Source of the DNA: Amyelois transitella | Taxonomy: Eukaryota > Arthropoda > Insecta > Lepidoptera > Pyralidae | NCBI RefSeq assembly: GCF_032362555.1 | Contig: NC_083510.1 | Coordinates: 5,297,501-5,361,500 of the forward strand | Reading direction: 5' to 3' | DNA: 64,000 bases | Shown here: one piece after another, positions 1-10,744 of the stretch | Position numbering within the stretch: position 1 is the stretch's first letter | Layout of the letters: every line of letters begins with the position of its first letter | Notes under the pieces: model-generated | The model's database searches: none | Seen by the model: only the letters and a program-made list of their open reading frames with translations | What the model was told of the DNA's origin: nothing | Program-made: the position numbers and the translations under genes

Positions 1-843
1 TGAATATGGTGGTTGCTCGATGGTATTTGTTGAGTTTTTGGTTAAAAATTCGTTCACAATGATGGCCTTGTGCGAAGGTGCATTATCATGGTGCAAAATC
101 CAAGAATTTTCTTTCCACAAATCTGGCCTTTTTCGTCGGATTTGCTCTCTTAAACGCCGCATAACACTCAAATAATATTCCTTATTTACCGTTTGACCTT
201 CCGGCAAGAATTCCGAGTGCACAACACCGCGATAGTCAAAGAAAACAGTCAACATGACTTTGACTTTTGAACGACTTTGGCGTGGTTTTTTCGGTTTCGG
301 TTCAGTTGGAAGGCGCCACTCCGAAGCTTGTTGACTAGTTTGCATGTCAAACTCGTAAACCCACGTCTCGTCACCAGCAACAATGCGTTTCATGAATGTT
401 GGGTCGGAATTGACTCGTTCTAGCATGTCCTCAGCGACTCTCATGCGATTGAGTTTTTGAAAAAAATTCAGGTCTTTTGGGACTAGCCGAGCGGCAACAT
501 GTTTCATACCCAAATTATTAGTTAAAATGGTACGGATCGTCTCGTGAGATACAGAAAGTTCGGTGGCTATCTCTCTCAAAGTTGAATGAGGATTTTCAGT
601 CACTATTTCCTTCACTTTTGCGATGTTAACTTCAGTTGCAGACGTTGATGGCCTACCAGAGCGAGGCAAATCTTCCATCACATCTCGACCGCTTTTGAAC
701 GCTTTGTACCACTCATAAGCACGAGTTTTTGATAAAGTCGATTCACCGTAAGCCTTCTGTAACATTTTCAGTGACTCCGAACACGATATTCCATTGGAAA
801 TGCAAAATTTAAGACAAACTCTTTGTTCGATGTTTTTATCCAT
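1..843 (-). CDS. Mariner-family transposase, N-terminal 281 codons (cut by window edge)
   Basis: The minus-strand frame opens with ATG at 843-841 and has no stop down to position 1, so the 3' end lies outside the window. Residues 1-125 form the paired helix-turn-helix DNA-binding region. It carries the mariner-type stretch YEWYKAFKSGR (43-53) and the linker motif GRPSTSAT (63-70). The catalytic domain begins near residue 150. The first catalytic Asp is D158 in GDETW, and the second is D253 in HHDNAPSH. The third Asp would fall just beyond the edge, which fits the DD34D spacing known for mariners. Mariner transposases cut and paste their own element at TA sites. The unbroken frame suggests a young or recently active copy. 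Subfamily is not assigned. Confidence 0.93.
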   Translation of the reverse strand, partial: MDKNIEQRVCLKFCISNGISCSESLKMLQKAYGESTLSKTRAYEWYKAFKSGRDVMEDLPRSGRPSTSATEVNIAKVKEIVTENPHSTLREIATELSVSHETIRTILTNNLGMKHVAARLVPKDLNFFQKLNRMRVAEDMLERVNSDPTFMKRIVAGDETWVYEFDMQTSQQASEWRLPTEPKPKKPRQSRSKVKVMLTVFFDYRGVVHSEFLPEGQTVNKEYYLSVMRRLREQIRRKRPDLWKENSWILHHDNAPSHKAIIVNEFLTKNSTNTIEQPPYS

Positions 844-960
844 TATGAAATTAGCAATACACACTAGATATGATATAACTAAAAATAGCACTGTATTTAA
901 TGTAAATAACAGATACAACTCAAACTCCGCGCCAAAATGGAAAACAGTTGTGCCAATCTA
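844..960 (-). mobile_element. 5' non-coding end of the mariner, with candidate terminal repeat
   Basis: About 115 bp separates the transposase ATG from a TA dinucleotide at 959-960. Read on the minus strand inward from that TA, the sequence begins GATTGGCACAACTG. This resembles the 'GGTTGGCAA' start of some mariner inverted repeats. The partner repeat is outside the window, so the boundary is tentative. Confidence 0.45.
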
Positions 961-1520
961 ACAACAACAAAAAAAACAAAAATTTGAATTTGGAACCATA
1001 AATAAATAATCCATTCCCGATACTTTTCTGACTGAATGTATATAGCTTCATGTACATCTATTATACGTAAGTGTATTACATACTACTTTTAATATGCTTA
1101 ATACGAACTTCAATACGTGGTAAGTATATCTAAACCGGAAACAAAAAGAATACCCATGAAATTGTCTGAACCAATGTATAGTTATTATTTCCAAATTCAT
1201 GAAAAGCCAAGAATTGCCATCAAACGTTTATACGAGTTTCTTAGATTTACCTAAAAAAAAAAAAGTTAAAATTGTTATGTTAAAGACCGACATTTTGTTG
1301 GCACGTTCAAAAATTCAGGAGGCATCCGAAATTCACGCCTCTTCCGAGAAAAGATTATGTATACACATAATTTATATGATTCTGCAGACGTCAGCCGCCG
1401 ATTGAAAATTGTTCGTTGTAGGTTGTAGTTAAATGATTTTAAACAATTATTTAAATAAACTTTTTAATTTTTTAACTATTACCGTTGTTACGTAATTTCA
1501 AAATAGGAGTCTAACAACAA
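961..1520. other. AT-rich sequence, no gene seen
   Basis: No coding region, repeat or RNA gene was recognised. A 68-codon open frame at 1199-1405 has no familiar motif and a lysine-rich composition set by an A-run, so it was not called. Confidence 0.5.
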
Positions 1521-1702
1521 TACATATAATCACGTCTATATCCCTTGCGGGGTAGACAGAGCCAACAGTCTCGAAAAGACTGAAAGGCCACGTTAAGCTA
1601 GAATGGCTTAATGATGAAATTGAAATTCAAATAGTCACATCGCCTTAAAGAAGAATCCCAAGTTTATAAGCCCATCCCTTAGTCGCCTTTTAAACGGCGA
1701 CA
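1521..1702 (-). repeat. Family A SINE-like repeat, minus orientation
   Basis: This copy starts with the family tail (CACGTCTATATCCCTTGCGG at 1531-1550) and continues through the conserved stem-loop near 1566 and the 'ggcttaatgatgaaattgaa' segment. It ends in the 'cccttagtcgcctttt' segment. It matches more than ten other copies in this window. Confidence 0.8.
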
Positions 1703-2288
1703 TTTTTCTTCACTAACTTAAGACATTACTCAAATATCATGCAAACAGCAGTAAAGACTATGAGCGTTTAAATCACACTCCAAAAATCTTCTTATCAACA
1801 GGGATTGGCAAGAGAAATTGTTTTCATCACATTGAATTTATGAAGGAGCGGCGTTGTGTAAGCCTTTGAAAGTATTTTCCGAAATTTCAATCTGTTCAAA
1901 AATAACATTCTTTGCATTTTGCTCATAATGTAAATGGAAGGAGAATATTCTTACACCTTGATAATTTTTAACAAACACAGGTGTAAATTTGCTACTTTTT
2001 TTGAAAATCGTCCAATATCTTGCTCGATTAACTCAATCAATAGGGACAAGTTACGTAACTAGCCGTTATTTGCGTCAAATTATATAACAGAGGAAATTTG
2101 AACAGTTTCCTCATGAAACTTTGTAAACAGCAGATACGCCAAAGTTGTCTTGTTTGCCTAAATTCCGTAATTTAATTGATGAATTAGCGGTTACAACAAA
2201 GGCATATATCGATGATAGTCACCGCTTCGTGGATTGCAAGCATTGTATATATTAGCAATTCATATTACAATTACTTGGGATTCATTTT
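1703..2288. other. Non-coding, nothing recognised
   Basis: AT-rich sequence between two Family A copies, with no supported gene or repeat. Confidence 0.4.
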
Positions 2289-2404
2289 GTAGGCGATGAG
2301 CTAGCAACCTGTCACTATTTGAATTTCAATTCCATCATTAAGCCATGCCGCTGAACATTGCCTTTTAATCCTTGTCTCTGTCCACCGTAAGGTATAGTAA
2401 TGAA
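2289..2404 (+). repeat. Family A SINE-like repeat, decayed
   Basis: It carries the segments 'ctagcaacctgtcactattt', 'tccatcattaagcca' and a mutated 'ctctgtccaccgtaagg' tail. The stem-loop has decayed, which suggests an old copy. Confidence 0.7.
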
Positions 2405-3280
2405 ATGTCTTTATGTATATATGGGAAAGAGATAAAGCTGAGAACCACAAGGCACTATTTCTATAGTTACAAAAAATATCACGTTTGTAATTAATATTGT
2501 TGTTCTTCATCTCATAAATCCGGGTATGACCGCTGTGGTAGGCAATATATCATACCCCTTAACCGTGCACATGTGAGGGGCAACCAGTAAGCAGAGGTCT
2601 CGGTTGGATGATCCTCAATTGATTGGAAACGTTCGACATTTTACCGAATCTCTGCTTTCTGCCCATTCGAAACAAAATTCATAGCCCAAGGATTTTTAAC
2701 ATAACTTGGTTAAATGAATCTTTGTTGTTTCACCCTTGTTGATGGTTAATGAAACAAACAAGGAAATAACTTTAAAAAAGATTAGTAGGTACACAAAAAC
2801 ATGAATTCATTGAAATTTTCTTTGCGGAATTGTCTACAAAATAGAGCTTCACAATTAGTATTGTCTCAACAATTTCGATAAGGATTTTGACATTATTAGT
2901 AAGTAAATTATAAAGCAAAGCAAATCAATAATAGTTGAAAAGTTGAAAATGGTTCATTTTCACAAGTAAAAAGTTATATCGAAATATAATAAATATAAAA
3001 AGTTTTTGAACAACAATTACTTTAAGAATAATAAATCGCCAACAATCCATCACTGTTAGCAGCCAGGCGGTTCCTCGTTGAACCTAATCAATCTAATCTT
3101 TCGCATAGTCCCCGCGGAAATTGTTGACCTAACAGATATTTATACGCTTTTGGTATACCACAAACGGCGAATATAATTTCACATAAAACAAATAAACGAT
3201 AATTTACCTAAATTTTTGTGAAGACTCGAATTGCAAGCTGTTCAATTTACTAACTATAATATATTGTTTTTACCTACATA
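2405..3280. other. Non-coding, nothing recognised
   Basis: No gene, RNA or repeat family could be supported here. Confidence 0.4.
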
Positions 3281-3386
3281 CTACTTTTGAATCCCAATCC
3301 GACACAGCTGAATGTGGCCTCTCAGTCTTTATAAGACTGTTAGCTCTGTCTACACCGTAAGAAATTAAGACGTGAATATGTGTTTA
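3281..3386 (+). repeat. Family A SINE-like repeat, 3' half
   Basis: This is the 3' half of the family, with stem-loop 'cagtctttataagactg' followed by 'ttagctctgtctacaccg' and the tail 'gacgtgaatatgtgttta'. Confidence 0.75.
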
Positions 3387-3934
3387 TCCAATCTTCTACA
3401 AAATCTGTATGTACTCTTAGTACATTTCATACAACTCAGTAAGTTTGACTATTTACACCACAAACAATAATTTTTAAAGTCATACTTGCAGTACGAGTAA
3501 GACCAGCTCGTTGAGACGACGTCTAAGCGAGTCTGTTTGACTTTCGTTCTTTACATTAGGTGTATGTATGTCCCAATCGAATTTATTCTTGGATGCGATA
3601 TCTTTTTTCACTAACTGTACTTTGGATGTCAATGTTGTGATGGCTTTCCTTAGCGTTGAACCCGATCAATCTCCTCCATCGCATTGTCCCGAAGCTCGGC
3701 GCCGAGCCGTAAAAACATCTATTGTGGGTTATTTTTTCCTAGATGCCTTACATCCAAAACTTTATCTTATCTCGTGCATCATTTTTTCTTATAATCTAAC
3801 GGTTTCATCTTGTTGGAAAGCTATTAATCGGTACAAGCTGTCGCTATATTCCATCGAATTTTTTACAATCTGTTTTGGGGTATACATAACTGTTAAAGTG
3901 AAGAATTAAATATAAGGAGGGTTTCAATGGGTTC

Positions 3935-4132
3935 TTGGCAATAGCTCAGAACTGGTAACCGGAGTCAAACTGCTTCCTCCTGACTTTATTCATAGTGACG
4001 TTAATGTTTTGTAGTTCCTTGGAAGAGATTGCATAATGCAATAAGGCCGTCTATTGTACATTTTCTTAGCTTAAGTATAGAATTCGTTTTTATGTTTTAA
4101 TATTTGTGCAATAAAGGTTATTCTATTCTAGT
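3935..4132 (+). mobile_element. 3' end of a non-LTR retrotransposon (CR1/Jockey-like tail)
   Basis: The stretch contains 'aataaggccgtctattgtac' and 'atttgtgcaataaagg' and ends in a short TATTC-type repeat. I recognise this arrangement from 3' ends of lepidopteran non-LTR elements. No reverse-transcriptase frame remains, so this is a 5'-truncated remnant. The clade name is from memory of the general type and is not proven here. Confidence 0.5.
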
Positions 4133-4383
4133 CTACTAAAGAGAAGCCCAGGATGTGCCTGATCCAGGATTGGTTAATAAACTATGCGACTTTCTTCGAC
4201 CCCCGCAACCATTGAATGGCAACCTTACTCATGCTAGATTGTGATAAAAGTTTTTTGCAATCTGTTTGGCGAATACTTACCTACATAATTATAAACCTTT
4301 TTAATAAGTCAAAAGTACTTTAACCAAACGCATTTACTTAGTGATTGATGACAGTGGATAAAGGAAAAAGATAGTAAAAATAG

Positions 4384-4426
4384 CTATAGTCTCTGCCTTC
4401 CCCTTTGAAAGAGAGACACGTGATTA
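4384..4426 (+). repeat. Decayed tail of the (TATG)n LINE family
   Basis: 'tagtctctgccttccccttt' followed by 'gagacacgtgatta' resembles the 3' end of the LINE at 19594-20448. Similar short remnants lie near 7415-7455, 8270-8325 and 8630-8655. Confidence 0.4.
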
Positions 4427-4950
4427 TTTAGTACCTACTGTATAAAAATAATCTTTATTTTCAAATATCGTACTTCTAGTAGTACTACCTCTAGTCATTC
4501 CTATCCACAACTTCAAAGTAATCCTATTTGAAATTCCTGTGGCTTTTGCTCTAAAACTTAAATGCTTCGAGATGAAATATCGTACGTTACTAAGAGCGCG
4601 AAATGTATGAGTTAGAAATGAACATAAACTTTTGACAATGTTATATAATGTTATTTTAATATTGACACAAGGAACTCTTCAGCATGAACTGGAAGTTCAG
4701 AGCAGTCAAAATACCTACATTAATGTTTTATTAAAAATGATTATACAATTCAATGCCGTGTATTTCCCGGTACCTTAGTTTGGACTAATCCATTTCTTTA
4801 AAAGGCGACTAAAGGGCTTAAAGGTGCACGTTTCACTAAGTAGTGTAAGCTTCCATGCTGGTCTGGCAGAGAAAAAAACATAGTGTGTGCCAGCTGCTTC
4901 TCTTTCCAGATTTGCAGATTGTAGAAATCAATCCCTAAGGTAAAAAAAAA

Positions 4951-5037
4951 ATCTGGGATTCTTCTATTAGCAACCTGTCACTATGTATTTGAATCTTAAT
5001 CCCATCAATAAACCTTACAGCTGAAATTTTGGATGTC
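4951..5037 (+). repeat. Family A SINE-like repeat, internal part
   Basis: It shares 'gggattctt', 'tagcaacctgtcactatg' and 'gaatcttaatcccatcaa' with complete copies. A head-like stretch, 'aaaaggcgactaaaggg', lies upstream near 4800. The two parts are separated by about 125 bp of unrelated sequence, which suggests an interrupted copy. Confidence 0.6.
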
Positions 5038-5070
5038 CTTCCTCGAAAGATTATAATATAAAATAAGAGT

Positions 5071-5466
5071 ATCGGCGGTCGAATCGGTAAGGTGGCCGGT
5101 TAAAATGCATAATGCACAGAGAGGCACAGGTTTGAATACCACCTAGGCCATGTACCAATGACGCTTTTGGATGTTATGTAGTTAAAATACTAATTGATGC
5201 TCTTACGGTGAGGAAAAATATCGTGAAGTAACCTGCATATTCAGACAACTGGATGTTGACAAATGGACTGATGGTGACAAACCTAACCCATTCGAACGAA
5301 TACGGGTTAGGTTTACCTGTAAAAGTTGTGGAGTTCAGATGCGAGTCGCTTCCTATGAACCTGACTCACCCAATCCAAGATCCATATTCAAAGTCATGGG
5401 CTCTTTTCCAGACTGGTAAAGATGCAATTAGAGCCAGAGGACTAAAGCCAGGAGGAAGAAGATAAT
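5071..5466 (+). repeat. Family B SINE with tRNA-like head, longest copy
   Basis: The head (5071-5150) resembles a tRNA gene, with an A-box-like 'ggtcgaatcggtaaggtgg' and a B-box-like 'ggtttgaatacc' at 5129-5140. The body carries 'gatgctcttacggtgagg' and 'cctgcatattcagacaactg'. The 3' end is 'ctaaagccaggaggaagaag'. The same blocks recur at 30959-31215 and 54758-54931, and in reverse at 33546-33650 and 36968-37215. A tRNA-derived SINE would be transcribed by Pol III and copied by a partner LINE. That role is inferred from the layout. The open frame within it (5253-5465) is incidental. Confidence 0.7.
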
Positions 5467-5475
5467 ATAATGACG

Positions 5476-6715
5476 TCTTATTCCTTATTATTTTAAATAT
5501 ACATTCATACACATAACTTAATTAGATTTCCCATTGTATAGCACATTGAATGTCGAAACAGAAGGAATTAACCCTACACATGCAACTTGTGAAAGCATGT
5601 AGTACATTGTATCGAAAACAAGGAACATTGGTACAAACACGGACTATTGTATAGAGTTCGAGCCGATAAGTAGAGAATTGTGTTGTATCCCGATGAAGTG
5701 GGAATCCGTTTACTAGCGGTTCTCTGCAAATCATGTTACTTCCATGAATATTAAAAGCGATGTTATCAAATAGATACTAGCATTTCAATCGTAAGCCGTA
5801 GTGAAGTCTATGATTACTGTTTAAAAATCATGTATGAAGTACGTGTATTTGCTTTAATAGAATGTGTCTCTATATATTTTAGACTGCACTTCAAAACATA
5901 TCCTGTTATGTACAGTAAACTTCAAACATTACAGCGAATATAAACAAGCAATTTCTAAACTGACAATACTAAAAGCAAAACGAAACAAATCAAAATATAA
6001 AAAAGAACTTAATCTTCAAACTTTGCCAATTCTATTCCATTTTCAAATCTGGAAAAGTCCACAGCTCATTCTTATAATTCACCACAGTACAAAGCGTACG
6101 TTCGATAGAGAGGGAATAAAAGTAACGTAAAAGTTTATGTGTCACCATTACAATAAATCGCAGGAGTAGTGATGTTACTCGACGTGCGGAGATGACTTTG
6201 TTCACTTAGAAGCGTGAAGTTGTGAGTGCAATGTTTCAAGTGAATTTTGAATAAATGTTATAGAGCAGTTTTGAAGAACTGGTGGAGTACGTACCTCTAT
6301 AGGAAAGGGGGTAAAGAAGTAAAGATAATTAATGAGAATTATAAAAACAAGCATACGTAAATACCTATTTTTATATAAAATATTCAAATACGATTTAAAT
6401 ATATTTTTAAGTAAAAACCGTAGCTTCATTTTCAATTGGAAACTTGACAGGCTTTAATTGTTACGAAATTACAGCTAATAAATAAAATGACGATAACATT
6501 GTACATATAGTAAAATTACTTGTAGATACCTACAGCAAGTTTTAATCAAAAGGTGGATTGATAAAAGACATCGCACGAGCAATTTTCCTTCTCTAAATAA
6601 TACTCTTCAGGGAATCAAACTTGAAAATTTCACAGCCATATTTCAAGAGTTTTCTTCAATTTTGTTCGAAGACAAAATTGCAGATTTGCTACATTGTTTA
6701 CCTACATAGATTTTA
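5476..6715. other. AT-rich non-coding sequence
   Basis: Several short open frames occur, but none has a recognisable domain. No repeat family member was identified. Confidence 0.4.
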
Positions 6716-6721
6716 TTCGAC

Positions 6722-6835
6722 GATATCAATCTTAACTCCTTCATTAAGCCACACAACCAAACGTACCTTTCAATCTTTTCGAGACTGGTGGCTCTGCCTT
6801 CTCCGTTAAAGATAAAGACGAGCTTTATACGTATT
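6722..6835 (+). repeat. Family A SINE-like repeat, 3' half, decayed
   Basis: It has the blocks 'ccttcattaagccacacaac', 'cgtacctttcaatcttttcg' and 'ggctctgccttctccgtt' in family order. Confidence 0.65.
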
Positions 6836-7785
6836 TATGCAAATGTATTCGCACCTCACCAAAACTCGGCTCTGTAGTTCACTTATACTTGTTGCTCATT
6901 GCTAAATTCATTACGCTCACGGCTCTTTCGTACTCGGTAAAAATAGAAATTACATTTCTTCTAAAGCGTTGGCAAATTAAGGCAATTTGTATGAAGCTAA
7001 AAAACATTTTATGTTCTCATTACCATTGGAAACAAAAATATGGCGTTTAATCATTGTCGGACATTGGGTTATTACTCTGCAAAGGATTTTTCCGGTGTCA
7101 TTCATCACTGCTAAGAGATAATAACTCGCGAACATTTTTTTGTTTTTGCTTTCGTTTTGATCAATATTTAGTACCTACTAGGATTTTGCTGTTACCATGT
7201 AGTTCGTCTAATTAACCAATAATAGAAACATTTAATAGTAACATCACTTGTTAGCAGGCATAAAGATTGATTAAGCATAAAACTAAATTAATATCTATCA
7301 ATCTCATTAAGATATTAATATCATCATTCGTCAATAAGAAATACTATATCCACGTTTTCTTTTATGCAGTATTTTACTGATGACCTGAACAAAATGAAGT
7401 GATAAAATATAAAAGTCACTATCGTCTCTGTCTTTTCCGTGAGGGTGAATAAAAAATATATATCACTTTAACATGTATAATCAAAAAGAGTAGAGATACT
7501 TATCCAAATTGTCAACAGCAAAGGGAAATGAATTCACAAAAATATTCCAATTACAGGTGTACGTTCGTAACCGTACTCTCTGCGCTCGCAAAACATGGGT
7601 AGAATTTCCTGTGGCAGAAAAATATACGTTATTTAATTACTTTCCGCCTTCAAAACCCTCATATTGTTTCAATTTTTCTTTTCCATGTCTTTATATTCAT
7701 AACAGTTTGAAATTTAATATTTGTATTTATCTAAACACAAAACTATACGATCTGGTAACATACATATATATTATCAACGATTTTG

Positions 7786-7872
7786 TCCTTTAGACGGAAG
7801 ACAGATCCAACGATCTCGACAAAACTAAAAGGCTTTGTTCAGCTGTATGGCTTAATGATATTATATTTAACC
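7786..7872 (-). repeat. Family A SINE-like repeat, decayed
   Basis: 'agacagatccaacgatctcg' followed by 'ttcagctgtatggcttaatg' is the reverse complement of the family 3' half. Confidence 0.6.
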
Positions 7873-7879
7873 AAAATGA

Positions 7880-9511
7880 AGCAAAATAACTATCACTGTT
7901 AAAATTAAGCGTCGTCCACACAAGGGTAATACAATAACGTATGCCCCTCATGTGTCTTTGCCCCAGTCATCATACCTATTTAACCTCGTTTCTCTGCCAT
8001 TTGTCACCCCCATCTCGTCTGCCCAGCCAATTAGGGATGGTATTGTATTGTTTTATCACAGAATCCCTTTTGTTGTTAGGAAATAAATAATAATTTCATA
8101 ATACCTGGCTGCTTTTCTATTGCTCAAGTAATAGTTAATGGAAGTAAGTATATATATGTTCATATATCTCGTACTATACGAGTACATGTTATTATATGTG
8201 TAAGTCTTGTGTGTGGCAAAATTCTAAAAAACAGCATCTGACGTCCTGGCGAAGGGGTATGCTGAGATCGTCGAAAGATTTAGTCTCTGCCTACCCCGTC
8301 GAAAAACAGGCGTAAATTTATGTATGGTATACTCGTATACTATTCGTTAAACTCAGACTATTTTAGAATTAAAAAAGATTGTTCTTGCGTCGAAGTGGCT
8401 CAGACGTCGTGATTATGGTAATCGGAAGGGATTATTCAGCTCGCTGAATACTGATTACAGATGATTATACTACATAAGCAACCATCTTTGAATTTTACAA
8501 CTTACTTCGTAAACAATAATACAATTGCCAAAATACGACACGAATAAAATTTTCTAATACAGACACTATAAAATACATTTCTTGAAATACAGCACGTTAG
8601 ATGAGCTATGCGCATTATTAGTTAACAGTGTTGTCTCTGCCTCCCCCTGGGAAGAAACGTGGTTGCAATAATTAAACTAGTAAGCCAATCAACTTTATAC
8701 AGGATTCCTAACAAATGAATAAACAGATCTTCAGAAAAAGATTCGAAGACAATTTTTTATACAAGCCACTTTACTTCAGCTACTTTATTTTACTAGGTGG
8801 TGTTCAGCCATTACATTTCAGTAGTTGTGAGAACAGTTAAGTTCTGGCAGGCAGCATTCTGGCAGCGTCTTTGTTACTATAGAAAAATACGTGCCTTGGT
8901 TTTAATAGCTATATTTCAAACCCAGGACCTGACTTGCTTTGACTTGACAAATATTATAGAAATAACTATTTTACCTGTGAGAACTCAATTATACAATTCA
9001 TACACTTTTGATGTTGCAAATATTAAATTAATTCAACATATTTCATTTCACGAATTTCGTTCAAAATCGACACATTGTATTTATTTCACTTGCATGTCAA
9101 TTTAATACACAAAGAGCTCTCTAAAAAATTCAGACTTTAACAGGGCAAAATACATTCAAAGCCAAATAGTTTTCAAATTCTCGATTTTGGACATATCGTA
9201 GAATACTTAATTAACTGACGATAATGCGTAATTTAATTTTGCTTGAGCAATAAAATAAGAAAAGCAAATGCCATGTGATTTCCCCAATATTGCGGGAACC
9301 GGAAGTGTAAATAAGAAGATAAACAAAGTGAGACGCTAAGCAGAATCCCATGGCGGAATGGCCTCTTAGTGAAAATTGCTCCATCTCGACTCCACAGCTC
9401 AAAATAAGGATCACACGGAAGCATACTCAAGTCCCTTCTATATTATTATTATTGGCTTTTTTATCCATGGGACTCTTTCTTTCTTTGCATTAAAATAAAG
9501 ATAAGGCTATG
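7880..9511. other. Non-coding, scattered LINE-tail remnants only
   Basis: Short decayed matches to the 'gtctctgcctacccc' LINE tail occur near 8275 and 8630. Nothing else was recognised. Confidence 0.4.
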
Positions 9512-9597
9512 AATACCTATTATAGTAAACCTATTATATAATAGGTACCTTGTCTTTTTTAGTTAAAAGACAAAGTATTAGATATATAATAGGTGTA
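9512..9597. repeat. Nested inverted repeats, MITE-like
   Basis: Outer arms 'aatacctattata' and 'tataataggtgtatt' enclose a 16-bp palindrome (9530-9545) and a 9-bp stem 'ttgtctttt/aaaagacaa' (9550-9573). The compact structure is palindromic and non-coding. Its origin is unknown. Confidence 0.45.
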
Positions 9598-9937
9598 TTT
9601 GCTATAGGCAATTTGGTTCTACAATTTGTCTGTCAATAACCTATTTTGGCTTGTCTTTCAACAAATGTCGGCATAAAGCAAAATGGTTGCGCTTAGTAGC
9701 GCCGTGTTGTAAACCTAGATGCTGGAATTCAGCAGATACCATTATTACTTACATTATCTTAATCGAATCCCGAGCTTTGAATCCAATAAGTAACTATGCA
9801 GTCGAGAATATGTCATAACTAGTGATTCGTAAGCCTTTGTGGGGCATTACTAGTTAGTGTGCTTTTATACCGAACACATTTTAATGATCACTTCTTTCTA
9901 ACATTATTGTATATTATATATGTAAGACTATGTAAGA

Positions 9938-10110
9938 CTTTATTAAAGCCTATTTCCCCAAGTTCCAAATAGCAAGCAGTTAAGTGCAGTTAAGGTATTA
10001 CTACGGGTCTTGTAAAAAAATATATTCACTAATGAAATAAGTCGCTAAAAATAAATTTTAAATGAGCTTTATTAAAGCCTAATTTCCCAAGTTTCCCATT
10101 TACAAGCAAT
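9938..10110 (+). repeat. Pair of about 43-bp direct repeats
   Basis: 'ctttattaaagcctatttcc' at 9938 recurs as 'ctttattaaagcctaatttc' at 10067, and similarity continues for about 43 bp. The offset is 129 bp. Probably a decayed local duplication. Confidence 0.55.
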
Positions 10111-10744
10111 GACAAGCAAACCACCGTTCGACCGCAGATTTGCGGTTGCGGCTTGTCACGGATTTGCTGAGCTACGTTTTGGTACACTCATGATTTTGTT
10201 GACTCAAATATGAATTTTCAACGAATATGCTCCTTCAAAATTGTTAAATTTTTTAATACAAAACTACTTCTTTGATCCCATTTTATTTATCTTTGTCAAT
10301 CCGTAATCCTTTTTTGACTATGATTTGGAAATAACGAAAGCCAGTGATCAGAGCAATAAAGTGGTTTCAATGAGCAACCATAACATCAAGATATGCAAAC
10401 TCGATCACATTAGAGCAAGAGCGACTTGTTGTTATATTTTCACAATCAACATCTCCATTGGTATAGCGTAGTTGCTATGTTGTATATAGGTTGACTACCT
10501 ATTTTTCAGACAGGCAGGTGGTAAATGGGTGAGCTTGAGTAGGCAGTTATATGCGTCTCGTCGTCCGTCGTGCATATTCACGAGAGGCTCACGGCAAGTG
10601 GCGTTAGGTTGCTTTGTGCGCTAAACCGGCGCTTCACTCGGTTACGAACGACTAGCTATCTACTACTGTGAAATAGGCCTACATTTATGGCAATCAGGCC
10701 AATTCCATTATATGGTATTGATATGTGATCATTAATACGTTTTT

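Noticed and set aside
3568..3909. 113-codon open frame on the plus strand
   Set aside because: It has no recognisable domain. Composition is hydrophobic and Cys/Ser-rich as expected from AT-rich DNA, and there is no splice or promoter context to support it.
8385..8435. tRNA-like string 'gtcgaagtggctcagacgtc'
   Set aside because: It has an A-box-like start but no B box or cloverleaf pairing. At most a remnant.
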